Shown: positions 1 through 11,024 of the stretch, piece by piece
How positions within the stretch are numbered: the first letter of the stretch is position 1
How the letters are laid out: every line of letters begins with the position of its first letter
Origin: Tieghemostelium lacteum
Taxonomy: Eukaryota > Evosea > Eumycetozoa > Dictyosteliales > Raperosteliaceae
DNA length: 64,000 nucleotides
Direction of reading: 5' to 3'
Assembly (NCBI GenBank): GCA_001606155.1
Contig: LODT01000035.1
Coordinates: forward strand, 1,416,658 to 1,480,657
Position numbers and translations under genes: made by a program
Notes under the pieces: generated by a model
Seen by the model: only the letters and a program-made list of their open reading frames with translations
What the model was told of the DNA's origin: nothing
Databases searched by the model: none

Positions 1-1640
1 TTCACTAGTGTTTTAGACAAACAAAAAAGAGAGAAACAAAAACAACAAAAACTAAGAGCAAAGTTGAATAATTCTGGAAATGATGTGAAAAACAATACTC
101 AACAACAAGTTTCAAAATCATTATCCAAAGCCATTGAGACTTTTGATGTTGCATCCTATGTAAATTTACTAAATACTGTAGATACCAAGTATCCAAAAAT
201 CATTGAAATACAAGTTAAACTCATTGCTGAATGTCTCGAAGAACATTTTGGCACTGTTGAGAATGAATCTATAAACAATAATTCAACAAAGAATATTGGT
301 ATGTACTCATTATCTATTCATTTTTAACCATTATCTAACCACAATCGCTATAGATTACCTATCACATTTTAAAAAAAATAATAAGTTTAAAAATGAGACA
401 GTAAAATACTTTGAAGGTTGTAAAAACAATATCAAACTTATACCATCAATAGTATTTTTAGTTAATAATCTAGTATCAATCTATAGAAAAGAAAAGAATG
501 CAGTTCAAAGTAGTGGAGTGGGTTTGGAAATTCTATTACAATTGATTTTTAAATGTTTCCCTGAAACTTTATTAAAGTTGGCTTCGACATTTAAATCTTT
601 AAATTTACCAAACCAAAAACTACCATTAATTCAATTGATAGTTTGGTTCTTTTCACAACCATTAACTTCTGAACCAAAAGTTTCTTTACAATGTATGTAT
701 ACAATATATAAATACCTATACTTGAATGATTAGTAACTAACTAATATTTATAATATAGTATGGTTTGAAATTGTATTCCCAATATTTATGCATTCTAGTA
801 AGAATAAGATATCAGATACTGTTATTGGAATCTTTGATGAATTCTCTCAATCGGTATTTGATAATCTAAAACTTAAAAGTCACATTGATATTGATAGTGA
901 GATTTTATCGACATCACTAGATACTCTATTGTTTACATTACAAAATGAAAAATATTTACCACCAATGGCACTGAAATATTCTTATAGTTTATTAGTAAGT
1001 TGAAAATATGTTTATAATGTGCATTATATCATTTGGATTTGTGGAACTAATATTGATATTTTTTGATTAGGAAACTAAATTACTATTTCCAAATGGAAAA
1101 GTACCATCAAAGTACTTTTTGGTTTTATTGAATAATGCAGCAATACCAGATCAACAATTTAGAGATACCATTTTAGAGGAATCTGTAAAATGTTTGAGAG
1201 TGCATCATGCATGTTTTCAATATATTAAAGATAACTATAATACCTATATAGCACAGGTTAATAATCTATTATTGTATATTAACAATAGGTATGATGAACT
1301 ACATCTTCAAAATCAAATTCCAAAATCATTAGTTTTGGATTTGGCAACATTTGCAATGACAGAGAATCAAAAACTATTAGTTCAATGCCAAGATTCAAAA
1401 GTTAGAAAAACAAAAGGTCTCATTCCAAAAGAGATTGAAATGTGTAATGCAACATGCCAAACTGTTATCACTAATTTTACACCATCTAAAGCTAGTAAAT
1501 ATTTCAAATTGTTTATTCTCTTTATCAGTATTCCCATAACTATAGGTATCTCTGCTTATCTATCAGTTGACTACATCTGTAAAAATCAACAACACATTCC
1601 AAAACAATATCAATCCTATTCCAATTATATCTGTCAATAG
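1..1640 (+). CDS. tmem214: TMEM214-like ER membrane protein, 5' partial
   Basis: The gene enters from the left edge already in frame. I read four exons: 1-298, 354-692, 759-994 and 1071-1640 (480 residues in window), joined by GTATGT or GTAAGT introns ending in TAG. Helical repeats dominate, and near the C-terminus one hydrophobic segment (KYFKLFILFISIPITIGIS) can span a membrane. The pattern matches the TMEM214 family: a segment IQLIVWFFSQ followed by LWFEIVFPIFM, a YFLVLLNNAAIPD stretch, and the CNATCQ block just before the membrane segment. TMEM214 proteins are ER-anchored; human TMEM214 is reported to recruit procaspase-4. The part C-terminal to the membrane segment is much shorter than in human. 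The N-terminus and promoter lie outside the window. The assignment rests on remembered family similarity, not a search. Confidence 0.7.
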
Positions 1641-1841
1641 AACCATCATTCACCTCCCCACCAAACACACACCACACTAGATATAATATAATTGTCATCG
1701 CCATTGGTCCAAATTCAAATAAAAAAAACAAAAAAAACCCCTTGAAAAATTCAAAGATTTAGGTAGATATTTATAAATTTTAATTTTTGTGTTTAGTGAT
1801 ATCTTTTAGTTTTTTTTTTATTAAGAAACCTGAGATAGAGA

Positions 1842-4461
1842 ATGTTAATTAAACTTCAATATCAAGGTCAAGTTAAATCATTAAATACTATAGATTTGAA
1901 AATTGAAAATATAAATCATATTCACACAGAACATGACCTACACGAATTAAAAAAATCAATATGCACACTGTTGGATATACCAATACACAGTGAAATTGAT
2001 CTATTATCTACAGCAACTAAAGAATTGGTTAATGATTTTGTAGGTATCTTTATACTATACTCATTTCCAATTTTAGTCCTAATCAAAAATTCTTCTAAAA
2101 ATTCTATTTATAGAAAGAGGATATTGATATTGTGGTACAATTACAACCAAACAGTAATTCATCAACACCAGTTAAAATCAATTCAACTTATACTAGTAGT
2201 GGTAATTTAAATTCAATTTTAGAGAATTTAGAATCTATAGAACATATAGATAAGAAAAAATATTTATTTCAATTAAAGGATTTATTAAATGTATATATAA
2301 TAGATGGATGTTCAAAAGGAGAATGTTATAATAACTTATAATATTATTTTTTAATTATTATAGGATGTAAATAATATTAAAATATTTTTAGAAAAGGGTG
2401 GTATAAAGATACTAGACCAATTATTAGATAAGATAACTGGTAATTCATTATCATACATGTTGGTTGTAATTATGAAGATATCCAGTTATCCATTAGGCGT
2501 TTTAAAGATTTCAGTTAGTTTGATTGAAAAGATTATCAAGTTATTCACAGTTACTGATGATCATGGTATAAATTTAAATATTCTAAAACATTCTTTAGCA
2601 ATACTATCAAATTGTTGCCTTGAGAAATCAAATGAATTTTTAAATTTAATTCATCAGAGTACTTCTACCACTAGTAATAATAATACAACATCAGGTGGAA
2701 AGAACCAATTCTATTCTAAATTAGTTGGATTATTGACAAATTGTCAAGATGTTGATGTACAAAAACAATCATTGTCATTAATGGTTAATATACTATTGAA
2801 ATCAGAACAAATTGATGAATTACATTTTCAGATATTCAATATACTAGATCAATTGAATATTAATGAAAGTCTTAGAAAATTGTATCCATCATCTATAGTA
2901 TCGGAACACAAAACACTGATACTATCCTACCAAAAAGTTAAATTAAAGTCTATATTCACTCAGAAATCTGTGAGTTTTGAATGGAAACTACATGAGACTC
3001 TATTGACATCTCTCTGGGCTTCAAGTTTCCCAAATAACACTGCAGGTTTTCCTGGAAGAACTAGTGAACTCTATAAACATTTAGGTTTCTCAACTGATAA
3101 TCCATCACTGGATTTGAATTCACCAAATGTTGGTGTAATGGGTTTGGAATTGGTTACATTCTTTGGTCAAAACTATCAGGAAATCTATCAAAAGATACTG
3201 ACAACTCAGAATACAACTAGAAAAGGTAGAGAATATAGTATCATTGCAGTTTCAAATGCACTTGTAGAAATTCTAAATGAAGTTTTAATCAATTCAAATG
3301 ATATCCATCCAACTCTTATTAGTACAGTAAAACCAGTTGAAGAGATATTTTCTATCAGTTTTCAACTCTTTGACTATACCTATGATAACATGAATTCAAC
3401 AACCAGTATTGATCTAACTAAAGTATTAGCATCTGTTAGAAAAAAACAAATTATAGATGTTTTAAATAAGTCACCAACCACTATGCAATCAGTATGTATA
3501 TACTCTTTTCTCATATCAATCAAACACCTATATTTATATCTTTTATACAGTTTAAATATATATCATTTAGACAACAAAATAATCTAAGTAACTATATTGA
3601 TAGTGACAAAAAGAAAGGTGCAAATAATGTAGGACAGTTAGTACATTCAATGAGTAATAATAATTTACAAATCTATACCTATGATGAAAATTCAGAATTG
3701 GTAATTAAAACTAAAGTAGATGTGAAAAGAGACATTATGGAAATTATTAAGTACCAGAAACTAAATTATCTATTGGGTGGTTTCACATTTAAACTTTCAA
3801 AATCCTCCAAAGGAAAACTACCCAACCTATTTATTAGATTAAACACTGAACAAACAGAGTTAAATTATGTATATTATGATACCAATGAAAAACCAACTAC
3901 ATTACCAAATTCAAGTAAATATAATATATTTTAATTTTATAGAGGAGATATTGAATTATGTAATTATTAACCTGTATAATAGTTAAAATTAATGAAATAA
4001 CAGTAACAACTGAAATTGTAAAGAAAAAAGCCAATGATGCAACATTTATAATATATTTTGGTAATAATGAGCAAAATGAATTTATACAGACAGATGATAC
4101 TGTGCATCTGTGTGACGGAATTAAGATACTTAATGGTAAACAACCAGAGTCTATTGAGACTGTAGAGGAAATCAAGTCATTAGAGTCAATAGAATTGAGA
4201 ATTAGGTTAATTGATTTTCAAGGTACAACTATAAACAATAGACCACTGACACCAGATCCACCACCTGACTTGGATTTCCATGAGGTTAGATTAAAGAGAT
4301 ATTACCAATCTTTGGCAAACTCTGCAAATGCAACTCATACTAATAATTTACCATCAAAGAAGTTTAATTCAATTTCTAATAGCAGTAATTCAACAACACC
4401 TACCTCAAATATTTCAACCACTCCTCCTATTCCTATTACTCAAACTACTGTAGCTAAATAA
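1842..4461 (+). CDS. ELMO-domain protein (ELMO/CED-12 type, with PH region)
   Basis: Five exons: 1842-2039, 2114-2290, 2364-3491, 3551-3914 and 3983-4461 (781 residues). All joins keep frame; the first intron uses a GTAGGT donor. The order matches full-length ELMO1/CED-12 (about 730 residues): an N-terminal ubiquitin-like region, armadillo-like helices, an ELMO domain around residues 300-420 (FEWKLHETLLTSLWASSFP, then LGLELVTFFGQNYQEIYQKIL with minor differences), a PH-like domain across exons 4-5, and a Pro/Ser/Thr-rich tail with PPP motifs (TPDPPPDLDFHEVRLKRY). ELMO proteins bind DOCK exchange factors and activate Rac to drive actin assembly. In Dictyostelium the full-length ElmoE links G-beta-gamma to Rac in chemotaxis. 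This gene is the same architectural class; orthology to ElmoE is likely but not proven here. Confidence 0.88.
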
Positions 4462-4869
4462 TAATAATTATTATTATAAGTAAATTATATAATAATTGGT
4501 ACCAACATTTTTTTCATTATAATGTTTATAAAGTTAAAAAATTTTAATTTTGTTGAGTTGATTGATGTCTATGAATTCATAATAATGTGTATTTAAATTC
4601 ATGTAATTACTATGGAAGCTTATAATAATACGTTTAATTTGATAAGTGTCTTTATGATTTCCTTTTACAAAAATGTGGTGAATTAAATTTTTGGTGTACA
4701 TGTTAAATAAGGGAAAAATATCTTGTAGATTATTTGAATTTTTTTTGAGCCACCCAAAATTAATTTTAATTAAAGAGACACGTAAAACATTTAATATAAA
4801 AACTAAAATATTTTTTGTTAGTTCATTTTATTTTAATAGTTTATTATATACACATTAATTAACTTAAAC
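4462..4869. other. Intergenic, no gene seen
   Basis: A/T-rich spacer between the ELMO gene and the small Lys-rich gene. It holds the 3' end of one gene and the promoter of the next; no open frame, RNA gene or repeat was recognised. Confidence 0.6.
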
Positions 4870-5247
4870 ATGTCAGAAAAAGAAGAAAAGAAAGTCAAAG
4901 ACGAAAAGAAAACCAAAGAAGGTAAAGAGGGTAAAGAAAAGAAAGAAAAGCTACCAAAAGAAGATAAATTAAAATCCAAAGAAGATAAAAAGAAGGCCAA
5001 ACTTGAAAAGAAACAAAAGAAGGAACAAGATCCATCTAAATACGTTGAAGATAAAATTGCTGGTCTCCCACCCCAAGAGAAAAAGGCTGCCTTAGAACGT
5101 CGTCGTGATTTACTAAAGGTATATATTACATCTTAATCATAAATATATAATATCCAATTTTAAACATCTCAAATATTAATTTTTTTTTTAATTATATAGG
5201 CTCAATTAACTTACATTGAAGGTGAATTGGCTGCTATTAAAGTTTAA
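4870..5247 (+). CDS. Small Lys/Glu-rich protein, unknown function
   Basis: Two exons, 4870-5118 and 5200-5247, joined in phase 0, give 98 residues. The first half is almost entirely K, E and D (KEKKEKLPKEDKLK type), so it is probably disordered or a long charged helix. The C-terminal 45 residues differ: KYVEDKIAGLPPQEKKAAL followed by a short amphipathic helix ending AQLTYIEGELAAIKV. The short last exon completes that helix, which supports the splice. I do not recognise the family. The charge pattern fits an RNA- or chromatin-associated accessory protein, but nothing in the sequence demonstrates it. Confidence 0.75.
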
Positions 5248-5509
5248 ATTAATGTACATATAAAATGTAAACTAATCACATAATAAACTGAAACATATAG
5301 AAAACACTTCCTTTCAAAGGGAGTCATGTCTATATCTTTTCAAATTTTCTTACAAAAAAATATCTCCAATTTCATCTCCTTACATCCAATTTTCAAAAGA
5401 GGTTTTGATTATTATAACAATTGATGAAATTTTTCACCCTTTAAACACATTTACCACACCCACCAACTTCAAAACAAGCCCACCATTTTTTTTGATCAAA
5501 AACTAACTA

Positions 5510-5524
5510 TTTTTTTTTTTTTTT
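5510..5524 (+). promoter_or_regulatory. Oligo-T tract upstream of mvd
   Basis: Fifteen consecutive T about 20 bp before the ATG. Dictyostelid promoters commonly carry an oligo-T run near the transcription start; the role here is inferred from position only. Confidence 0.35.
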
Positions 5525-5545
5525 ATTTTTAAATTTCAACAAATC

Positions 5546-6724
5546 ATGGTTGTTTTGGGATCTATAACTTGTACAGCACCAGTTAACATTGCCACTATTA
5601 AATATTGGGGTAAAAGAGATGAAAATTTAATTTTACCACTCAACAGTTCACTTTCAGGTACATTGCATCAAGATGATCTCAAAACCACTACTAGCATAGT
5701 TGCAAACGATGAGTTCACAGAAGATGCATTGTGGCTCAATGGTGTCAAAGAGGATATTTCAGCAGTTAGATATCAAAATGTATTAAAAGCAATAAGAGAC
5801 AGAGCAACTAAACTCCAAGATAAACCACATCATGTTCATATAGTCTCAGTTAACAATTTTCCAACAGCCGCAGGATTGGCATCTTCAGCTAGTGGTTATT
5901 GCTGTCTAGTTTACACACTTGCTCAGTTGTATGGAGTCGAAGGTGATGTATCATCTATTGCCAGATTAGGCAGTGGAAGTGCTTGTAGATCCATGTTTGG
6001 TGGATTTGTTAAATGGGAGATGGGAACCAAAGAAGACGGATCAGATTCCATAGCTGTTCAAGTCCAACCCGAATCACATTGGCCAGAGATGAATATCATC
6101 GTACTCGTTGTAAACGATAAGAAGAAGGAAACTTCTTCAACTGCTGGTATGCAACAAAGTGCACAAACATCACCAATGATGAAAGAACGTTGTGCCACAA
6201 CTGTACCACAAAGAATGAAAGATATCGAAGAAGCTATAAAATCTAGAGATTTTGAGGTTTTTGGTGATATCACAATGAAGGATTCTAACGATTTTCATGA
6301 AGTTTGCGCAACTACCACTCCACCAATCTACTATCTCAATGACACCAGTCGTTATATTATCAATCTAGTTGAAAAATACAATACAGTTAGTGGTAATATC
6401 AAATGTGCTTACACTTTTGATGCTGGTCCCAATGCTTGTATCTATCTACCTGAACAGAATGTTACAGAGTTCTTGGCATTGGTACTCAAACATTTCCCAA
6501 CTGGTGATCAAACCAACTACTACAGAGGTCCAAATAAATATCTTCAACAATCACAATCCTATCAAGAACCTAAAGTCCTCCATTCTGTCTTCAATCCCGA
6601 TTCAGCCGTCAGTGATAGATTAAAATATATTTTACATACAAAGATTGGTCCAGGTCCACAGATTCTACCAGAATCTGATTCTTTAATTGACCTATCTACT
6701 GGTTTACCAAAATCTCAAAAATAA
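5546..6724 (+). CDS. mvd: Diphosphomevalonate decarboxylase
   Basis: Single-exon gene of 392 residues, full length for the family. It decarboxylates mevalonate 5-diphosphate with ATP to give isopentenyl diphosphate, the last step of the mevalonate pathway feeding sterols, dolichol and prenyl groups. GHMP-kinase-fold hallmarks are visible: the N-terminal [15 protein letters not shown] block, the ATP-binding loop [13 protein letters not shown] (about residues 108-120), the [18 protein letters not shown] block, and [11 protein letters not shown] (about 290-300), which contains the conserved catalytic Asp. There is no obvious targeting leader. The start is the first ATG after the oligo-T tract, and the conserved N-terminus begins within ten residues of it. 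Confidence 0.97.
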   Translation: MVVLGSITCTAPVNIATIKYWGKRDENLILPLNSSLSGTLHQDDLKTTTSIVANDEFTEDALWLNGVKEDISAVRYQNVLKAIRDRATKLQDKPHHVHIVSVNNFPTAAGLASSASGYCCLVYTLAQLYGVEGDVSSIARLGSGSACRSMFGGFVKWEMGTKEDGSDSIAVQVQPESHWPEMNIIVLVVNDKKKETSSTAGMQQSAQTSPMMKERCATTVPQRMKDIEEAIKSRDFEVFGDITMKDSNDFHEVCATTTPPIYYLNDTSRYIINLVEKYNTVSGNIKCAYTFDAGPNACIYLPEQNVTEFLALVLKHFPTGDQTNYYRGPNKYLQQSQSYQEPKVLHSVFNPDSAVSDRLKYILHTKIGPGPQILPESDSLIDLSTGLPKSQK

Positions 6725-7415
6725 TAATAATATTCTAAAAAAAAGATAAATAAATTACCAAATATATATTTTATATTTTTATAGTAAACAACCTGGATGT
6801 GGTTCTTAAGTATGATTTAGCAATAGGACAAAGTAATAATCTAGATACCAACTTTCAAGATAACATGGGTAAACTAAACAAAATGCAAACATTCCACCAC
6901 AGGATTCTGTAGTTCTTAGTTGGTGTTTTTATGGAAGATTATATGATAATTAAATAATAATTATCCCTCTGCAAAAAATAGAGGTAATAATAATAATTTT
7001 AAATCCTGCTCATCAACAAATTTATGTAAAACATTTGTCATCGGATTTAGATGTTATGGTCATTGAAAAGTCATTCTCAATACACCTGGTGCTATTCTAC
7101 ATGAATTGGGTAATATATTAAGTAGATAAAGTAATCAAAACCGGCACCATTTCTAGTAGTATAAATATAATGAAAGGATTAAACCGTGTGAGTGACAGTC
7201 ATTATAAATATGCAAATTATTTTGGTATAAGTGAGACTATTAAATAAAACAGAAAATAGAAGTTGTTTTTATATTACCACTTAATTAATTGTATTTAATT
7301 TTTTTTTTATTTTTAATTTTTAGTAAGCTTCGAGACGACTCGTTTTTTTTTTTTTTTTATTTATTTATTTATTTGATTTTAGTTTCTAGATTTAGTTTTT
7401 ATATATACAATAAAT
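6725..7415. other. Intergenic with a possible decayed gene
   Basis: This 691 bp gap is less A/T-rich than neighbouring spacers, and several short frames read like former coding sequence. Around 6790-6910 the plus strand reads LDVVLKYDLAIGQSNN. Near 7007-7080 it reads NPAHQQIYVKHLSSDLDVMV. Near 7081-7129 it reads TPGAILHELGNIL. Near 7131-7245 it reads SINIMKGLNRVSDSHYKYAN. These lie in different frames with many stops between them. HELGN faintly recalls a zinc-peptidase HELGH motif, but that is weak. It may be a relic of an unrecognised host gene. Confidence 0.3.
7343..7358 (+). promoter_or_regulatory. Oligo-T tract upstream of lsg1
   Basis: Sixteen T followed by a short ATTT ladder, about 60 bp before the LSG1 ATG. 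This is typical dictyostelid promoter composition; function is inferred from position. Confidence 0.35.
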
Positions 7416-9419
7416 ATGACTGGAAATAAAAAACCAAGTAAACCAGCAGTGGGTAAAGCACTGATAAAAAGCAAGAATAAGAAATATGGTAGAAATTTTA
7501 ATGAACAAACTATTCAGATGTTTACAACAGATATAGATGCAAAAGAAGAGAGAAAGAAGTTATATTCAAATACAGATACTGGTAATAATTTACAGAATTT
7601 CTTAGAGTTGACATCACTTGAGCAAAAGGTATTTGAAGTGGAAAAACAAAATGTAGTTGTAATTACAAAGAGTTCATCTACCGTTTTGTCACCTGAAGAG
7701 AAACTTCAAAAGACTAAAGAGCATCAAGAGATTTTAGAAAAGAATAAAAAGTTTTGGAATTCATTAACTATTCCCAGAAGACCACATTGGGATGAAACTA
7801 CAACAACTGAACAATTACTCTCACAAGAGAGAGAGGCTTTCTATATTTGGAGAAGATCCGTTGCTAAATTGGAAGAGGAAGAAGGTCTTCTAGTTACACC
7901 ATTTGAAAAGAATCCAGAGGTTTGGAAACAGTTATGGAGAGTTGCTGAGAAATCAGATATTCTCGTACAGATTGTAGATGCTCGTAACCCATTACTCTTT
8001 CGTTCACCAGATTTGGAAAAATATGCAAAGGAATTGAACCCAAAGAAACACAATCTCCTATTAGTCAACAAAGCAGATCTCCTCACTAAACCACAACGTC
8101 GTAAATGGGCCAAATACTTTGATTCCGAGGGGGTAAATTTTAGATTTTTTTCAGCACACAAAGAACAAGTGAGAATTGAAAAAGAAAAACAGTTGGCAAA
8201 ACTAGAGGAATTGGAGAATCAAGAGTTATTACATCACAATAAACATCAACAATTGGAACAAGATGATCAAGATGAAGAGAATATCCAAAATGACAGTAAC
8301 AGTACAAAACCACAACAACAAGTTGAACCACCAAAAGAATCAGAAGAGGAATTAAAGATTAAAATTTACAACAGAGAAGAGATTATTGCAGAGTTTAAGA
8401 AAATTTGTCCAGAGGCAATTGAAGACAATCCAAGATTTGAAGGTAGAATTGTTGTGGGTTTGAGTGGGTATCCTAATGTCGGTAAATCTTCTACTATTAA
8501 TGTTTTGTATGGTGAGAAGAAGGTAGCTGTTGCTGCAACTCCTGGAAAGACAAAATATATCCAAACTATTTTACTAAATCAAGAAGTTGTTTTATTAGAT
8601 TGTCCAGGTTTGGTATTCCCAACTCTAACAAGTTCCAAATCTGATATGGTTTGTAACGGTTTGTTACCAATTGATCAGTTACGTGATTTTGTAAGTCCTG
8701 TTGACTTGATTTGTGAGAGATTCCCAAGAGTCTATTTGGAGGAGTTTTATAGTATCGGTATTCCAAAACCACAGGAACATGAACCTCAAGATCGTGCCCC
8801 AACTGCCAATGAATTCCTTTCTGCTTATGGGTACATGAGAGGTTTCAAAACCGTTCATGGTGCTCCTGATCAATCTAGAGCTGCTAGAATTATTCTTAAA
8901 GACTATGTCAATGGTAAACTTTTATATTGTCATCCTCCACCTGGTTTAGATGCTTTGAAATTCCAAAGAAAAAGTTTAAAGTCTCCAACTATCTCTGGAA
9001 AAAGTATTAATAATAATAGTAGTAGCAGTAATAATAATACAGAAGATATGGTAGATGATAATGATCAAGGTGAACAAAAAGAACATAAAGTAACTTATGA
9101 TTTTGTCCAAGATAATGCAGTTCAGATTACACAAGAAGGTGTTTTGGCTAGAACCAAAGACAACAAAAAGAAGAAATCTGCTTCAAAAAAGAAAAAGAAT
9201 GTAATTAATCTGCAGGAGGAACTTAAAGAAGAACAAGCTGGTTTCACTAGACAAACATTTAAACATAATCCAGAGTCAATCTCTCAAAGAGCTCAAAAAT
9301 TAATAGAGAAAAAACAACAATTAAAACAACAAATTGAAGAATTAAGAGCCTCTAAATCTATTTCAAATCCAACTACAACCACTACAACCACTACTACAAC
9401 TACAACTACCCAAAATTAA
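7416..9419 (+). CDS. lsg1: Large-subunit GTPase 1 (LSG1)
   Basis: Single exon, 667 residues. It is a circularly permuted GTPase of the YlqF/YawG class: DARNPLLFR (about 189), the G4 motif NKADL (about 218), then the G1 P-loop GYPNVGKSS (about 350) and G3 DCPGLVFP (about 395). This permuted order is diagnostic. LSG1 acts in the cytoplasm to release the export adaptor NMD3 from pre-60S ribosomal subunits. An acidic insert rich in Gln, Asn and Asp (about 265-310) separates G4 from G1, as in other eukaryotic LSG1 proteins. The basic C-terminus ends in a poly-Thr run, a common low-complexity feature in dictyostelids. Confidence 0.95.
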   Translation: MTGNKKPSKPAVGKALIKSKNKKYGRNFNEQTIQMFTTDIDAKEERKKLYSNTDTGNNLQNFLELTSLEQKVFEVEKQNVVVITKSSSTVLSPEEKLQKTKEHQEILEKNKKFWNSLTIPRRPHWDETTTTEQLLSQEREAFYIWRRSVAKLEEEEGLLVTPFEKNPEVWKQLWRVAEKSDILVQIVDARNPLLFRSPDLEKYAKELNPKKHNLLLVNKADLLTKPQRRKWAKYFDSEGVNFRFFSAHKEQVRIEKEKQLAKLEELENQELLHHNKHQQLEQDDQDEENIQNDSNSTKPQQQVEPPKESEEELKIKIYNREEIIAEFKKICPEAIEDNPRFEGRIVVGLSGYPNVGKSSTINVLYGEKKVAVAATPGKTKYIQTILLNQEVVLLDCPGLVFPTLTSSKSDMVCNGLLPIDQLRDFVSPVDLICERFPRVYLEEFYSIGIPKPQEHEPQDRAPTANEFLSAYGYMRGFKTVHGAPDQSRAARIILKDYVNGKLLYCHPPPGLDALKFQRKSLKSPTISGKSINNNSSSSNNNTEDMVDDNDQGEQKEHKVTYDFVQDNAVQITQEGVLARTKDNKKKKSASKKKKNVINLQEELKEEQAGFTRQTFKHNPESISQRAQKLIEKKQQLKQQIEELRASKSISNPTTTTTTTTTTTTTQN

Positions 9420-9870
9420 AAATATAGTATTTGTAAAATATATTAATATATTAATTTGTTCTATTTTATATGAAAAAATAATGTTTAAAATTTAAATTAT
9501 TCAGATGATCTGAAGTTAAAGTTGTATTGTACATAAATTTCTATAGCAAAGAATCTTTATTCTTTATAGGATAATTTGAATGAGCTTTTAACTGTTATTA
9601 TCACTTTGATATCTGGAAAAATATTTAGAAACTATTTATATCAATAGTTTTCCATATTGTAATTGTAATAGACATATAATATTATTTTTGTGTTGAAGTA
9701 TTGGAATTGGTTGAATAAATGGTAAAATAATACTTAACCATTCAGTTTTTATGATATTATTAATAAATTTAATTTTTCTTTGATGCTATTATTGAAATGT
9801 TGAGTTAAAATCATTTTGGTTGCGATACAGAAATAATATAAAAAATATTGCCTTGGATATTTCCATGATC
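9420..9870. other. Convergent 3' spacer, no gene seen
   Basis: Lies between the 3' ends of lsg1 (plus) and taf11 (minus). A/T-rich; presumably holds both 3' untranslated regions. No RNA gene or repeat was recognised. Confidence 0.55.
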
Positions 9871-10911
9871 CTATTTATTATATCTATGGAGTGTTTTTTT
9901 ATAATAGGGTACTTTTCCTTGTTCTTTAAGTCTTCTGTAAGCTTCTCTAATGTGTCTTGGTCTGATAGGACCAGATTCAGACCACTCTTCCATTATTGCA
10001 CGTGAGAGTTCAACAATTTCACCTACAAATACTTTGGTAATACCACCCATGACAATTGCTGAAGTTAAATTGACAGGAGTATTTAAAACATTTTGCATAA
10101 TTTTACGTATGTTTCCTTTGAGAAAACTTGATCTCTTGTAGAATTCATAACGATTCTGTTGATCATCTGTAAATTTACTAATGAGACTACTCATTAGCTG
10201 TGTATCACCAGCTCTCAAATTCAATTGAGAGTTGATATTAATTTCGTCATCGTCATCATCCATATTTCCACCTTCACCTTCAGATTGATTAGATCTTGAT
10301 GATCCTGAATCTGAATCATCTAATTGATCTGAACTGTCATCTGAATCCTCGCTATCTGAATCTTCATTACTACTACCAGTTTCTGAATCTAAATTACTAT
10401 TACCTTTACCACTACTAGTTGTGGTTGTAGTTGTAGTTGTACCTTGTTCTTCATCTCCAGACTCATCATCTGAAACATCTTCATCTTCTTCATCCATATC
10501 CTCATCATCTTCATTTTTTGGATCCTTTCTTATCTTTTTTGTAGGTTGACTTGATTTTGTATCTTTTAGCACTCGTTTCTTTGTTCCTGGTGTTATAGTA
10601 GGAGGTGAGGTCATACCCTCCGATATTGGTGTAGAAGGTGTAGAAGTCTGTACATTTTTACCTGCAGCCAATAATGCCTGTTGTTTCTTTGTTAATTTCT
10701 TTACTTTAGGTGGTTTCTTTTCTTTTGGTAGTTTCTCTTTTGGTGGTTTCTTTTCTTTTGGTAGTTTCTCTTTAGGTGGTTTCTTTTCTTTAGGTGGTTT
10801 TTCTTTAGGTGGTTTTTCTTTAGGTGGTTTCTTTTCTTTAGGTACTTTAGGTACCTTAGGTGCTTTCTTTATTCTACCTGTAGGTGTATATTGAATTGGT
10901 GGATCTGACAT
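9871..10911 (-). CDS. taf11: TFIID subunit TAF11
   Basis: Single exon, 346 residues. The C-terminal 100 residues are the TAF11 histone-fold: QQNRYEFYKRSSFLKGNIRK, then IVMGGITKVFVGEIVELSRAI and PIRPRHIREAYRRLKEQGKVP, all close to the TAF11/TAFII28 consensus. TAF11 pairs with TAF13 in TFIID and helps place TBP on promoters. The N-terminal 230 residues are low complexity. First comes a Lys/Pro repeat of KPPKEK-type units (about residues 20-75), then a long acidic Ser/Asp/Glu region broken by Thr runs. The start is the only ATG before the conserved run. Confidence 0.93.
   Translation of the reverse strand: MSDPPIQYTPTGRIKKAPKVPKVPKEKKPPKEKPPKEKPPKEKKPPKEKLPKEKKPPKEKLPKEKKPPKVKKLTKKQQALLAAGKNVQTSTPSTPISEGMTSPPTITPGTKKRVLKDTKSSQPTKKIRKDPKNEDDEDMDEEDEDVSDDESGDEEQGTTTTTTTTSSGKGNSNLDSETGSSNEDSDSEDSDDSSDQLDDSDSGSSRSNQSEGEGGNMDDDDDEININSQLNLRAGDTQLMSSLISKFTDDQQNRYEFYKRSSFLKGNIRKIMQNVLNTPVNLTSAIVMGGITKVFVGEIVELSRAIMEEWSESGPIRPRHIREAYRRLKEQGKVPYYKKTLHRYNK
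10693..10860 (-). repeat. Tandem coding repeat (KPPKEK units) in taf11
   Basis: About ten imperfect 12-18 bp units encoding KPPKEK, KLPKEK or PKEK. Units differ at silent positions, so the array was partly homogenised by slippage and then diverged. Confidence 0.8.
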
Positions 10912-11024
10912 CTCAATTTCTCAAAATATATAATATAATATATTTGATTTTTGTGTTCCCCACAATAAAAAATAAAAATTAAAAAAAATCACATTTTAGT
11001 TTTATAGTTTCAAGGTGTGTGAAG

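Noticed and set aside
3943-3959. Possible extra 17-bp exon in the ELMO gene
   Set aside because: Including it breaks the frame into the PH region; a single 68 bp intron (3915-3982) keeps frame.
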